Part shown: piece after piece, positions 1 to 12,051 of the stretch | Numbering within the stretch: the stretch's first letter is position 1 | Layout of the letters: every line of letters begins with the position of its first letter | From: Penicillus capitatus | Lineage: Eukaryota > Chlorophyta | Assembly: GCA_965649825.1 (NCBI GenBank) | Contig: OZ287701.1 | Location: 372,001 to 436,000, forward strand | Direction of reading: 5' to 3' | Length of the DNA: 64,000 nucleotides | The notes under the pieces: generated by a model | Database searches by the model: none | Told to the model about the DNA's origin: nothing | What the model saw: the letters and a program-made list of their open reading frames with translations, nothing else | Program-made: the position numbers and the translations under genes

Positions 1-601
1 TGAAGAAATCGTCCTTTACATACCCGGACGATGGATCCTCAATTTCGGCAACGTCGATGAATGGGTCGACATTTACCCTTACTTGAAACCACCCAAAATG
101 ACCAAGAGCACCTGTGACCATACTTGCCACTTGCCCAACCTTCCGACTTGCAAACGCACAGGCACCTCTTGTCCTACTTCTCCTCTTGTCTTTATGGTTT
201 ACAAGGGTGATGGTGAAGTGCGCGTGCACCGGCCGATTGCGCGCCTTCAGTCCAGCCGAGAGCTTCCCGTCTTTTCGGTGCTTCGCGAAGATACTCCTGG
301 AAGAAGGACATTCGGTATGCTGCGATAAGACTTTTGAGGTCCTTTACCACCGTCTGCCGTCGACTTCGAAATCTCCGGTGTCCATCTTCCCACCTTGCTC
401 AAAAAGGGAATGGCGTAGGCGCCACTGCCACGGACAGAAGTTGCCGTAGGTCACCGGCACGTGCAGTGGCGGTACCTCACAGACTGCATACCACTGCTTC
501 TGCTTGGTCAGAGTGAACGATGACGGCTCATCATTGGATACCTCCATCACCTCTGCGGTGCGCTTAACAAACCGAAAGCGTCGGAGACGTTTGACCTTCA
601 T
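1..601 (-). CDS. MATH-domain protein, paralogue of the MATH-RING gene (partial, runs off left edge)
   Basis: Read on the minus strand, conserved exons line up with the first MATH unit of the large gene near 31 kb. The first exon ends in a WYAVCE motif at a donor (near 476). The next exon opens with TGG, reads WRLRHSLFEQ and ends FEVDGRRW (near 346-425). It is followed by an intron starting gtaaaggac, as in the central copy. Then come an exon reading SIFAKHRKDGKLSAGLKA and HAHFTITLVNHK, a further intron, and GALGHFGWFQVRVNVDPFID up to the edge. This is the MATH/TRAF beta-sandwich pattern. MATH domains bind short peptides, often for ubiquitin ligases. The true start and the part to the left are not visible. 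Plus-strand reading frames here are antisense shadows. Confidence 0.7.
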
Positions 602-2130
602 TCGGCATAAGTGGGCGCTGAGAACAGCGGATTCAAGAAACTTGTGTGGCCAAAGTGCAACCTGCAGAGGGAATATGATAACGCCGAATTCGAGAAACTA
701 CCAAGAAATCACTTCCTGGCTTTCTTGACAACCCGTACAGTGATGTGACAGATACTCATTCCTTTCTTCAATTTGAATGCGATCGAGAGTCCAGGAAACA
801 CTTCTACGCCGGGATTCGTCCCGATTAAACGGATGACGCATCTGCAAAAGAAGAAGATTCAGAGGCATCGAGTCAGCTACGTAAATGAAAAATAGAGAAT
901 AGGCGACCACGGAGTCAGTCAATAATCACGTCCATTAAGCGCGTTTCGGTACAGAGCGAAAAGAACCTTGAGTTGACAGTCAGCCGTCGTACGTACAGGA
1001 TTCGAAAGAGTTCATCTAGCAAACCTGCACATAACCTCTCCCAACTACCACCTACCCAGCTCTGTTGTCTTCTTTTGCGACGTCTGTCACGACTATCTCT
1101 GAAGATCGACTGTGCGCTTAGTCCACACAGAATGATATTTGCCTGCCGCACGGTGCTCTCTTTTATGCCGTGCTATCGCTCTCTACGCGTGAATCCAACG
1201 CAGTGAGATAGACAGACCACGAAAGTGAGAGTCTTTCTTTTCTAATGTCCATGACAGAATTCAGAATCATCGCGAGGAGCATACCTGTCAAAAGGATGAT
1301 TGTTCTTCTCTAAGTTAAAGGTGCCATGTTCCGGCATGTGAAAACGACGTCGCCATGTTCATGCAATGGTACTTGGATGTGCAAGATTGAGCAAAATCCT
1401 GAACGTCGTCAGTTTCATCTTTGCTTCTCGCTTCGCCACTGTCTTCTTATACTCAGGATATGGTTCGAGAATCGCTGAAACCTTTCAATGAAACAAATTA
1501 GATTGTGCATGTGTGTTAGCGTCCGTGTTTCAGCAAGCGTGTCTTGCCAATCTTTCATGTTCGTTACTCTGCTGGGACTTTTAACTTCTCGAGAATATGG
1601 CAATCTATGAAATGCATCCGAGTTGCATCTTCTGTTCGGTCAGTCATGCGTTGGATGCTCTCCTGTTTGCGCCAATGACTAGGTTAGCGAGATGACACTA
1701 GCACACTCGGTGCGTCTTTGCATTGGATTCCAGAACACAGCGAATGACAAACATCGCGAGCGACCCAAGAACACGACACTCATATCAACTGTCTGTTCTC
1801 CTGAATGTTAACGGACACAACAATCGAACAGCTTCATGATCTTGGCATCATCCAAACCGATTTTGCTCGTGTTTGCCATATGAAGAGAGGACACAAAATG
1901 TGTGAACCTTTTACGTTGAGTGTTCCCATTTGTGCGACAAAATTTCATCGTTTAACGAGTCTTCCTCTTGACGGACAGTCGAACATCCCGACCGACGTCC
2001 GTCGCCGATCGATGTCACCAAAGACAGTTACACCAAATGAGAGCCGAATGCCGAGAGGAACCAGTCGGACAGCCGACACTCCATCCATTCAGCGAACGGC
2101 TTGCGTTAAAGCTTCATGAACCTCACCACA
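602..2130. other. no gene recognised
   Basis: No stretch here gives a recognisable domain. Minus-strand frames at 698-1151 could be upstream exons of the MATH gene at the left edge, since that gene has many small exons, but I could not join them. Nothing repetitive or RNA-like stands out. Confidence 0.4.
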
Positions 2131-2140
2131 TAGTATAAAA
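2131..2140 (+). promoter_or_regulatory. TATA-like box upstream of HMG-box gene
   Basis: The sequence tagtataaaa lies about 110 bp before the chosen ATG of the HMG-box gene. Position and sequence fit a core promoter. This is inference; no transcription start is visible. Confidence 0.4.
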
Positions 2141-2250
2141 TGCCATTACATCCGAAACGACGGTTTTCGGATACTGGCTGTGTTCTTCAACGTTTTCCGC
2201 ATCCGGCGCGGAGAGCTCTTTGCGTTTGCCTTGACCAGATCTCGTTCCTC

Positions 2251-3155
2251 ATGGACGGCAAAGACCTCCAAGAGAAGCTCTCTTCCATCAAACCGTACGC
2301 CTTCTACGGCGACGAACCTCCCGGTCGTCTCTCCAAAGAACCTTCAAAAATCCTTCAGCCTCTTATGGGTCACCCGCCCATTGCGTCTCCTCTCTCACAC
2401 TTCCCTCTTCTTCAGAGTGGGCCGAAAAGACGCACTTTCGCAAAGGGGGACTCGCAGGGCGAAAACTGCGACGTCATATGCCGCGACCTCCGAAGAAACC
2501 CCACGGCGCCTATCGGCTTTTCTTCGAAGAAACGAAAGCGAAGCTTCTGGCCAAGGGCGGGAAGCACACGCGAGATGAGATTCACACAGTGGCTCCCACG
2601 ATCAAACAGATGTGGCTAGAGGCCTCTGCCGAAACACTGCATCATTTTCAGACCCTTGCCAAGAGTCCATTGAGTTCCCGTCCCATCCCTTGCCTTACCA
2701 TGTCTGTGAACTAGAGGATGCGGATCGCTATACGACGGAGATGCAAGCGTATGAGCAGGCGTATCCGGAGTACACTCGACATCTCAAGATCCAAGCGCAT
2801 CAACGCAAGACACGGACGAAACGCACGAAGCAATTGAGAAAGGGCAAAAAAGCTGTGAAAGAGAAGGTGGTGGGCGATAAGGGTCGCCGTCGACGGTCCT
2901 CATCGGCAACGAAGAAGGTATCGAACTGGCTTAACCAGCTGAGCGAATCCGATCTAGCAACGACGGAGGCCACCACATCGGTCCAGGTACGGCTGATCCT
3001 GTTGCCGAGCTTCCTATCGAGAGTGCCCGGTCCAGAACGAAAAGGACTCTTCAATGGAATGCGAATCGAATTCCGAAGACACGACGCACTCGACAGAAGA
3101 CGAAGATACGGAAGAGGACGAAGCGGGATATCACGGAGCTTATCGATTTCCTTGA
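2251..3155 (+). CDS. HMG-box chromatin protein with acidic tail
   Basis: Four exons join in frame: 2251-2368, 2416-2664, 2715-2986 and 3036-3155, giving 252 residues. The introns are 47, 50 and 49 nt, all GT-AG. The HMG box opens with PRPPKKPHGAYRLFFEETKA, and splicing restores the third-helix pattern AKKDADRYTTEMQAYE across the exon 2/3 junction. A lysine/arginine-rich stretch follows (KTRTKRTKQLRKGKKA), then a strongly acidic C-terminus rich in E, D and S, as in HMGB-type proteins that bend DNA in the nucleus. An in-frame ATG exists at 2140, but 2251 places the start below the TATA-like box. Residues 1-40 match no domain I know. The stop depends on using the third intron; without it the tail would be basic rather than acidic. 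Confidence 0.8.
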
Positions 3156-4565
3156 GATGGTTTCGGGATATCCCTTTGTCGCTAGGGCGGCAAGAGGAAA
3201 CGATGCGCATTGCTTTTGAGTTTTGTCTTCGTTCTTGAAATCGCCGAAGAGTAACGAACGGTGGAAGGTGTGACGTGTATTGTAGATAAGAAGAGATTTC
3301 GTTCGAGATCTGGAGGAAGCGTCTCCTCCTCTATGACGATTTGACGATTCGATTGCCATTTGTAACACGCGATGCATGTTTATAGAGTAAGGCGATGAGT
3401 CAGACGGTTGCTGCGCTTACGGCCCCCTTTTCAGGGTAGTCATAGAGAGAGTGACATAACCTGAACTGAAAGGCCTGAAGGTACGTGTCAAAAGAAGACA
3501 TCCAGTTTCACCTGAATACCAACCAGATCACCATCATTGTCATCCACAGAAGAGTATCGTGTTGCTACTCTTCTCACAGACAGTGACGACAGTCAGCGAA
3601 GCATATCGAATAACGATCCCTGCTCAACGAAAGTTCGATCCTTATCACAGATGCAGATTGTAGAGGGGAAAGATGAGACAGCAAGCGAACGGTCATAGCC
3701 GTCGGGAGTCTCTTTCGCCCTCTTCTTTCATTTCTGCCGAAGATCATGTGCCAGGAGACATTGTTACGTCTACCGCACTAGGCACGTCGGCAGGATAACA
3801 CGCATTGGCGTCCTTAGGTTAGCAGAACCGTCAGATCAGGTGTCCTCTCTTAGTCCAAACTACGACGCTGAGCGCCGATTCTTATCAGTGTCTCTTTGCC
3901 GAAACGTACGCCGTCCAAGTAAGGCGATCTCGCTGAGCGAACACAAGATACATTCGATTAAACGCCAATGAAAAACCATTAGGCGCGCCATATGGTGATC
4001 AGGTATGGTAGCTGTGGCGGAAGACCCCGATCTCGAAGGCGAGTCTCGCATCAAGGGACTATCAGCACTCGAGCGATGCTTAGCTTCCAAAGACGTCGGA
4101 AACAAGCATCACAGTACCCTTAACTCGACAGCCTCCGCCATCTACCTCAATACCATACCCATGACTCGGAAAAAAGTCTGTCTCTTCCACACCATCGATG
4201 AAATATTCAAAGTCACCAGCAGCTGTCTCTGCCCCGCTTGTCAAAACACATTGACCCAATTTCGGCGTCAACTGGGCATCACGTTGAAATACGCTGCCTT
4301 AATGCTTCAAGTTAACCGACAGGAAGTCTCGCGTAGATCACATCACTAGCTAAAAAACACCTTACCTCCGAGCGGCTAGATTCGAGCTTAGACAGTCCGG
4401 GCATGAACTGGACGATGACAGAAGATTTGCCGTAACAGACTCTGGACAGACGGAGAGGGACATCGGCGTCATCTCCGAATACAAAACTGACGTGACGTTA
4501 GCATCCATGACAGCCGATCTCTACGTCGTCGACGTTGTAGCACTCGCTGTTCGTTGGAGAACAAA
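3156..4565. other. no gene recognised
   Basis: A plus-strand open stretch at 4005-4349 encodes 114 residues with a CLCPACQNTL motif but no family I can name, and a minus frame overlaps it. Neither is supported by splice or homology patterns. The last 200 bp probably hold the sufB promoter. Confidence 0.4.
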
Positions 4566-6375
4566 ATGAAAAGCGCTTCGCGCTGCAGCGCGTCGTTCAG
4601 CACTTCGCTCTCTACATCCTTCCGCCCACGTCCCATCACACAACGTCGCGGCCTCGCCTTCCCTTTAGCGTCGCGTTGCGTTCCTCGCGCCTCAGCCGAA
4701 GTGACGGAGTCCGCTTCCGACAAATCCACCGCAGAGAAGGCCAATCTCCAGAAGCTCCTGAACAAACCATACAAATGGGGATTCAAGACCTTCATCGAAT
4801 CGGAGACCTTTCCCAAAGGACTCTCAGAAGACGTCGTCCGCGCTATCTCCGTCAAAAAGGAGGAGCCCGAGTGGATGACAGAATTTCGACTGAAGGCTTA
4901 CAAGAGGTGGCTGACGATGGCAGAGCCCGACTGGTCTGACAATACCTACCCTTCTATCAACTACCAGGACCTCTCTTACTACTCCGAGCCCAAGCAGAAA
5001 GAAAAGAAGCAGTCGCTGGACGAAGTGGATCCGGAGCTTCTGGCCACATTCGACAAGTCACATCACAGATGTGTGACATGATCGATCAGATCACAGATGT
5101 GCGTTTGTGCAGGTTGGGGATTCCGTTGAACGAGCAGAAGCGATTGACGAATGTGGCAGTCGATGCTGTGTTTGATTCTGTCTCGATCGCCACGACGTTT
5201 CGTGAGGAGCTGTCGAAATCGGGCGTCGTGTTTTGCAGTTTTTCTGAGGCGGTGAAGGAATATCCAGATTTGGTAAGGAAATACCTGGGCAGCGTCGTCC
5301 CCGTCAATGACAACTACTTTGCTGCTCTGAACAGCGCTGTCTTTTCGGATGGCTCGTTCGTGTACATCCCCAAAGGAGTACATTGCCCGATGGAACTTTC
5401 CACCTATTTCAGAATCAACGCCAGCGAAACGGGACAAGTACATGGCATCTCACTCTTTCCGACACAAAGAGTGAGATTCTGGTGTAGTTTGAGAGGACAC
5501 TGATCGTGGCGGAAGAGGGCAGCTACGTCAGCTACCTCGAGGGATGTACCGCCCCCGCTTACGACACCAATCAAGTTTGGCCTTTTCAAAAGTGTGACCA
5601 TTTTGAGTGAGATGCTGCAGTTGCACGCGGCTGTGGTTGAGCTCTTTGCCGCAGACGATGCAGAAATTAAGTACTCTACGGTGCAGAACTGGTATGCGGG
5701 TGACGAAGAGGGAAAGGGTGGTATCTACAACTTTGTGACCAAACGCGGTCTCTGTCACGGCGCAAATTCGAAGATCTCGTGGACCCAGGTGGAAACGGGC
5801 TCCGCCATTACCTGGAAGTATCCCAGCTGTGTGCTGCGTGGAGACAACTCCGTTGGAGAATTCTATTCCGTGGCCCTCACAAACAACGCCCAGCAAGCCG
5901 ACACTGGAACCAAGATGGTACACATCGGGCAGAACACCCGAAGCCGTATCGTATCCAAAGGCATCTCGGCCGGGCATTCTTGCAACGCCTATCGAGGCCT
6001 CGTCAGAATCTCACCTTCCGCCAAAAACGCACGAAACTACTCTCAGTGTGATTCCATGCTGTTGGGGGACACAGCAGGCGCCAATACCTATCCCTATATC
6101 CAAGTGAGATATCGCTGAGCTGGACGGATCGGGAAGCAACGTGTTTGTTCGTGCAGGTGCGAGAGCCATCGGCGCAAGTCGAGCACGAAGCAAGCACTTC
6201 CAAGATCGGCGAAGATCAGCTGTTCTATTTTCAGCAGCGCGGCATCGATCTGGAAGAGGCGGTCGGCATGATCATCAGCGGCTTCTGTCGCGAGGTGTTT
6301 AACGAGTTGCCGCTCGAATTCGCCGCCGAAGTCAATCAGCTCATGAGTCTTAAACTCGAAGGCTCTGTCGGTTAA
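4566..6375 (+). CDS. sufB: SufB, plastid Fe-S cluster scaffold subunit, nuclear encoded
   Basis: Exons 4566-5056, 5113-5437, 5488-5574, 5621-6103 and 6157-6375 join without a frame break to 534 residues. The first 45 or so are rich in Ser, Arg and Phe and end near VPRASAEV, a plausible plastid transit peptide. The rest follows SufB closely: [53 protein letters not shown] and [20 protein letters not shown]. SufB forms the SufBCD scaffold that assembles Fe-S clusters in plastids. Introns are 56, 50, 46 and 53 nt; intron 2 contains a perfect 12-bp inverted repeat. The gene converges on CFAP20, with 33 bp between the stops. In many red-lineage and glaucophyte plastids sufB is plastid encoded, so a nuclear copy is informative about lineage. 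Confidence 0.95.
5438..5487 (+). repeat. sufB intron 2 with perfect 12-bp inverted repeat
   Basis: Arms ATCTCACTCTTT (5447-5458) and AAAGAGTGAGAT (5466-5477) enclose a 7-nt loop. The hairpin leaves 9 nt before and 10 nt after it in a 50-nt GT-AG intron. Confidence 0.95.
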
Positions 6376-6408
6376 ACGATTCTTCCTTCGCAGACATTGC
6401 GTACATTT

Positions 6409-7137
6409 CTACGATTTTTGAATGGGTAAGAAGAGTTTGAATTCGGGTGGGAGCTCTTCTTCGGAGTAGAGGCGATCGGAGAAGTAGATCCGTCGAATGC
6501 GGCAGTTGGCATGAATCTGCACACGCAGTGTCTCGATGTAGTTAGTACCTAGCACAGGCGCAATGATGTGACGTGAGGTGGCGGCTATGGAACCGTATTT
6601 ACCGTATGCACGGCGCGTGAAGTCGGCAAGGTTGAACTGGATCTGATTCCATCCCTCATCCAGTCGCATCGGCATCGTACAGATGAAGGGCTTCACACGG
6701 GTCGTCGACTACAGCCGGCCGTCACTTCTCGTACACGATGATGTGACGTTTGTTACTTGATAGTTCGAGGCGCGGAATCGCCGTCGGACGTTCTTATCAT
6801 CGAGCACTTGTACTTCGAAGGTGAAATACTTCTTCACGTTTTTGAGAATCATCACAAGGAAAGGCAGTTTGATGCCGAGGGTTTGGCAGGGATCGGCGGG
6901 GCACGTAATGAATGTCGTGCTGACATTCGTGCTCATCATTTCGAGCACTGAGCTCTGGATATCCTCATCGGTGATTCTCTTGACGTGACCGTTGCGTACT
7001 GTAAGGCACACCATCGCATTTACCAGGCAGCACAGCGACGTTGCATTTCGACCTTGACTGTCCCAAATCTCCAGCGGCTTGCTGCCAATGCTGTAGAGAA
7101 TGGAGAGGAATCCCGACTGAAACGCATTCTTGAACAT
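6409..7137 (-). CDS. CFAP20: CFAP20/BUG22 ciliary-centriolar protein
   Basis: Minus-strand exons 7137-7053, 6998-6757, 6708-6603 and 6548-6409 join to 190 residues, close to the usual 193. It begins [20 protein letters not shown] and contains [52 protein letters not shown] and [20 protein letters not shown], an almost unmistakable match to CFAP20. The protein is an axonemal inner-junction component in flagellates and also persists in land plants, so it suggests but does not prove a flagellum. Introns are 54, 48 and 54 nt; the second and third contain the ACGTCACATCA motif shared with introns of other genes. It is divergent from the ATP synthase gene, 141 bp between ATGs. Confidence 0.95.
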
Positions 7138-7278
7138 AATGCTATCGCCTTGCGTCCTGCGATCGATGCGACGTTTTCGACAATTGCCTTGAAATGCACA
7201 CAGCGACGGCTCAATCGAAAATGCGCGCATCTATGAGGCAAAATTGCGTCCCCGAGCGCATCATCCTTCTGTTTGCTC
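7138..7278. promoter_or_regulatory. compact divergent promoter between CFAP20 and ATP synthase g-like gene
   Basis: Only 141 bp separate the two start codons, so both promoters must lie here or inside the genes. No clear TATA box is seen. Confidence 0.4.
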
Positions 7279-7753
7279 ATGAGCGTGACCAGATTGCAGT
7301 CCGCGATCGTCAAGACAGGCAGCTCTGCCATGTCGTTGCTGGGCAAAGGCGCCAGCGTGGCGGAAGTGCAGTACAATGCTCTGATGCAACGCAACGCGCA
7401 GTACGTCGTGCGAGACGCCCAGCAGGAAAAACTGCTCTTCCGTCAATGGTTCTATACCAAACTCTCAAAGTCCTGCGCTCCTCTCGGATCGCACGTGCCT
7501 CACGGCGGCCGTGATTAGACTGTCAGGAATTATGAAAGCCGCGGAAATGGAGGCGAAAGAGCTGAATGCCGTATGGGCCAAACGCGGAGACTACACTGTG
7601 CGCGATGTAAGAAGAGATCGCCTTTTGACTGTGTGAACATAAGTGTGGTGTTAGGTGGCTTATCTAGCGATGTTTGGTGTGGAGGTCTTCGCTTGGTTTA
7701 GCGTCGGCGAGATTCTGGGTCGAGGCGGAACGATCACAGGGTACTACTTCTGA
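7279..7753 (+). CDS. mitochondrial F1Fo ATP synthase subunit g-like protein
   Basis: Exons 7279-7469, 7519-7606 and 7655-7753 give 125 residues. Conserved parts are an AEVQYNALMQRNAQYVVRD helix, KLLFRQWFYTKLSK, a charged helix rich in Ala/Glu and a C-terminal membrane-like segment VEVFAWFSVGEILGRGG that ends ITGYYF. This arrangement matches the small membrane subunit g (ATP20), which links ATP synthase dimers in the inner mitochondrial membrane. The start ATG is at 7279. Introns are 49 and 48 nt. It runs tail-to-tail into the Ca2+ ATPase with 36 bp between stops. The subunit g assignment rests on the C-terminal pattern and size, since the family is poorly conserved. Confidence 0.7.
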
Positions 7754-7789
7754 AGATGATGATAGAGATGTTTTACAGAAAGATAGACG

Positions 7790-10700
7790 TTAATGCAAAA
7801 CGCCTTTGTCTTTGTTCATCGCCTGGCTCAAGCGTATTCCTTCGCGCAGTGGCAAAGAGAGTGCGCCAAAGCCGATGCACATCAGCCATTCCTGCCAGAT
7901 TAGTGGGCAGGTCTGAAAAGCGACGCCTCCATATTGTACAATCAAAAACTGAAAGGCACATGAATGCGATCGTTATCGGATGCAATAGAGTGAGAGAAAG
8001 TGTGAGATCTGACCTGGAGGAGACACTCCGTTGACCAGATGGTGAGAAACAGACGATTGTCCAGGAGACCATTCAACAGAGCAGCTTCGTCGTTGATCTT
8101 CCGGGCGTTGATCTGATTAAAGAGCTGCATACAGACAAAGGCATTAAACACGACAGTGAATCGATGCAGTTGATCTGCCGTCAGCCAATCGCTCTGAAAG
8201 ATCAAGAAATACATGACACTCAATTGATAGAGACATTGACCTGTAGACGTGCCTGAGAGCGCGATCCGGAAAGCAAGAGAGGTTACCTGTGATGTTTTTC
8301 AGAATGAGAGGAGGAAGAATAGGAGCGTCGGAGAGGTTGGGAGGAAGATCTAGGACGTCATCCGTGGGTGCCTCGGTGGCCAAGGACAGCGACGCCAACG
8401 AATCCATGATCAAGTTGACCCATAGCATCTAGGAGGTGAGAAAGAGTGAGATGTGTGAGGTCATTGGATTGGTTGACCTGGACAGCCGTGAGTGGCGATT
8501 CCTGCAGCCAGACGGCTCCGGCGCAGGCAGTGACCACGGCGACCACATTGACTGTCAGCTGAAACTGCAGGAATTTTGTGACGCTCGAGAAAACATTGCG
8601 GCCCCACTTCATCGCGCACACAATGCTCTGGAAACTGTCGTCCAGTAACAGTATGTCGGAAGCGTCCCTAGCAATTATGTCTCGAGGAAAGGCAGGACAG
8701 AGAATCTGGGTGTCACCTGGCGATGGGCGTGCCGGAGGCCATGGCGAATCCGACGTCTGCGATCTTCAATGCCGGTGCGTCATTTGTACCATCGCCTGTC
8801 ATGGCAATAACCTCTCTCCTGCCCTGTGACCTAAATCTCACTCTTAGTCGCCTCGAAGGATGTGTGAAAGAGTGAGAATCTGCCTGATGGATTGGATGCC
8901 TCGAACGAGGAGATATTTATCTTCTGGACTGCATCGTGCCATGACCTTCAATTTCTGCCAGGTTTCCTCGAACACTGCTGTTTTGAGCTGTCCCTCCACA
9001 TCGAGCACCCTTCTTCTGAATTCTGGCCCCTCCAAGATGGCTCCGTCGTTGTAAGGGTTGCGCAAAATGTAACAGGACTGCGCAATTTTTCCTGCCGTTT
9101 CGGCATTGTCTCCTGTCAACATCTTGATCTCGACCCCAGCCCTTTGACACTGCTGTATGGCAACAGGTGCCTCCGTGCGAATCGAATCCGACAAACCGAC
9201 GATCGCAATCAGCGTCAAATCTCTTTCCAGTTCAGAAAGGGGGATCCTTTCCGGATCTCGGCCTTTCAACGCGACCGTCCTAACAGCAAAGGCCAAGATC
9301 CGCAAGGCAGGTAAGTCACTGATGGATCCAGGAAGCAAAGAACAACGCTCACGGTCACTCAGCGCAACACATCTTCCTTCTTCATCCAACTGGCCACACC
9401 GTGCACTTAGTCTTCTCCCATCATCAAAACAGAGAGCGTACTTTGTGAGTGCAGAGGTCCAGGACGAGTTCTGCTGCTCCTTTGAGATGAAAGGTCGCCA
9501 TGTCTGCACCGTTGGTCGAAGCAGATGCCGCGTTTTCGTCCTGGACCATCACAGCCATGCGTTTTCGCTCGGAAGTGAAAGGAATGACGCGGAGTGAGCG
9601 ACTCTTCTTGCGTATGGACCGGAAGTCAGATTCGAGCGGTCCGTTGACGAACTTCAGCAATCCACACTCCGTTCGGTTTCCGATACAGTCCACCTTGCCT
9701 TCTCACACATTCTCATAGAAATCACACTTCTGTGATGCACCTGTGAGGACATCTGTCTTGAGAGAGGCAGTGGTGTTGACGGAGATCGCCTCGGAGATCT
9801 GTCGTTTGAGCTCAGGCCTCAGTCGGATGTCATCCCTCGTCCAGGATCGATTGCCTGTCCAGATCCGCTCGACGTTTAGATCGTTCTTCGTCAGCGTTCC
9901 TGTCTTGTCTGTGCAGATCGTCGTGACGGACCCCATCGTCTCACACGCATCCAAATTTCGCACGAGATTGTTGTCGCGCATCATTCGCTGGACAGAAAAT
10001 GCCAAAGCCAAGGTCGATGCCAAGGGAAGTCCCTCCGGTACTGCCACGACCTGGAAGCACGCCGCCAATCGAAAAAGATCGTTATGGAGAGGTGGAATGC
10101 CAGAATGGTGATGGAGGTGATGAGCTGACGGAGATAGATTTCCAGAAACTCCCAGTTCCATGAGCGGTGCTCCAGAAAGAACATTCGGTAAGAGAACTGT
10201 CCAGACATAGCGACTAGAGTGATCAATGCCGCCGCCAGTCCAAAGCGGCCAATATCGCCAGCCAATCGCTCCAGCTTCTCCGTAAGAACCGTCGTCTGAC
10301 GCAGCGACGCGTTCTGTCTGGAACCGTCAGACGGGAGCAGTGCCTGTCCCGAAGCGAGAGAAGCAATGGCACCCTGTTTTGATCGACTTCCCACTGCCAG
10401 TACCAGCACTCGACCTACGCCCTCGTTCACTTTCGAGCCAGAAAAGACCACTGGCTGGCGAACTGGTGATTTTTCTTGTTCATCAGATTCGCCTGTCAAA
10501 TGGCTCTCATCTAAACTGCACAGAAGAGAGATGGAGACGGCTCTTGGTGAAGACAGGTACCGTAACGTAGAGCCGTCGACGAGAATGCCATCTGCTGGGA
10601 GGATATCGCCGCCTTCGACGACGAGCAGATCACCAACGACCAAATCAAAACTGCTGATCTCTTGCTCTCGACCGTCCCGCATCACCCGAACCTGCACCGA

Positions 10701-11322
10701 GTGGCAGATCGATGATGCAGCTCAGCCGACCTCACTCACACCTTGACGTCTTCATTGAGTGCCGAGAGTTCTCTGAATTTGATTTCCTTTTGGTAGTTTG
10801 TAACAGAGGTGACCAAAACGACGACAGCCACAGTGAGCAGAATCGCCGTGCCTTCGAGCCATCCGTAATCATCCCCCGGAACCACACTGTACTCCAGCAC
10901 AAGCGACAGGGCTCCGCTGGCCATCAAGATGAGCAGCGTAAAGTCGTCAAGCGCATCGAGCAGCACTTCGAGAAAGGAGACAGGAGGCAACGGCGAGAGT
11001 CGATTGGATCCAAAAAGAACGCGACGTCCTTGCAGTTCCCTCTGGTCGGATGGCAGTCCATTCTCCACATCAGTGCACAACGCCGAGACAAAATCCCTCA
11101 CACGTGTGACCAGATCTCCTCCGCCAAGCTTCTCCGTTTCTTGTAAAAGGGTCTGGAGTTCGGAAGGGGTAAGGGATATGCGACGGAAGGGCTTTTCAGT
11201 TTCGGTGGGTCTCGAAACGGGAATGGAATGGATGACACCCAGCGGTATTCGATAGCGTGAAGCCTTTGGACGCTGTCGATGGAGACGATGCTGAAGTTTC
11301 GATCCATGGTGCCGTGACCCAT
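7790..11322 (-). CDS. P2B-type (plasma-membrane type) Ca2+-transporting ATPase
   Basis: A multi-exon minus-strand gene. In order it shows an N-terminal [13 protein letters not shown] region, the first membrane pair, the actuator loop with [11 protein letters not shown], the fourth membrane helix [11 protein letters not shown], the phosphorylation site [12 protein letters not shown] (near 9.88 kb), KMLTGDN, and the hinge [20 protein letters not shown]. It ends with PMCA-like C-terminal helices, including [18 protein letters not shown] and FNQINARKI. The C-terminus stops soon after the last helix, so the long calmodulin tail of animal PMCAs is absent. The N-terminus before the first helix is short, with the start at 11322 (MGHGT) or 11307. 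Two introns appear to use GC-AG (for example 8883-8831), and intron 9740-9699 is only 42 nt with an ATCACA/TGTGAT hairpin. It pumps Ca2+ out of the cytosol. Confidence 0.93.
8831..8883 (-). repeat. Ca2+ ATPase GC-AG intron with 10-bp inverted repeat of the same family
   Basis: Sense arms TCTCACTCTT and AAGAGTGAGA (plus-strand 8868-8877 and 8836-8845). Splicing restores the conserved hinge frame leading into MTGDGTND. The arms are the same sequence as in sufB intron 2. Confidence 0.85.
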
Positions 11323-11886
11323 CCAAACGCATTTGACGCAACCACGGTGTCGAATAATGTAACGCCATGATCGACATCTACCGCCCATCATGCTCACCGG
11401 TGTGCCTCATTCCGCCAAAACAGTCACTCGAGTGCTGCCCTGTTCTATGTGCTACTTCGGCACAATCTTTGTGATATGGACTCAGAACACGACTGCTGTG
11501 GGAATTGAACGGCAATGGATGGAGTGGTCAGCAAGAAGGCGGATTGGCGACGTTAACGTCGTGGAACCTTTCGAAGCGCGGGATGCGCGCGTGTCGCGTG
11601 TAAACGGACGTCCGTTTCGTTTTCTGGCGGCCAAAGAGGCAACAGAAAAGCATAGAATGCTGAAATATAGTTTTATTCGAATTCACATCGCCTTCCAGCG
11701 CCGCCGCCGCCGAACTCACCTACCTCGACAGCGTCCTGCGAAACGACATACTGTCTGCAACGAATGGCCTTAAATATTAGAGCTTCCCATGCCATGTCTC
11801 GTTTCTTTCCCTCGAGCTTTTTCAACCGTTCCGTAGCCAATGCAACAAAGGTGAGGATTAACACCTAGTAGTCATGATGGCGTGTT
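11323..11886. other. unresolved intergenic stretch
   Basis: A minus-strand frame at 11673-11864 reads plausibly (LATERLKKLEGKKRDMAWEA, then Gly-rich) and contains possible splice sites, so a small minus-strand gene may exist. I recognise no domain. The plus strand is A/G mixed with no clear signal. Confidence 0.3.
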
Positions 11887-11959
11887 GCCCGGATAGCTCA
11901 GTCGGCAGAGCGCGAGACTCTTAATCTCGTGGTCGTGGGTTCGAGCCCCACTTCGGGCG
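11887..11959 (+). tRNA. tRNA-Lys (CUU)
   Basis: A 73-nt cloverleaf. The acceptor arm GCCCGGA pairs with TTCGGGC with one G-U pair, the D-arm carries AGCTCAG, the anticodon loop ACTCTTAAT gives CTT, and the T-arm holds GTTCGAG. The discriminator base is G. No intron and no encoded CCA, as for a eukaryotic nuclear tRNA with internal A and B boxes. Confidence 0.95.
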
Positions 11960-12051
11960 CATCTATTGCCGCCATGCAATGTGCATACACTCGTATTTGA
12001 ATCTTATTTACAGTCCGTAAGGAGGTTAGTGTCCATGTCTGACAATTCCAG

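Noticed and set aside
83-328. Plus-strand open frame starting MKPPKMTKS
   Set aside because: It is antisense to the MATH exons of the left-edge gene, whose frame and intron pattern match the central paralogue.
7020-7394. Minus-strand open frames across 7.0-7.4 kb as a gene
   Set aside because: They overlap conserved exons of CFAP20 and the ATP synthase g-like gene in other frames.
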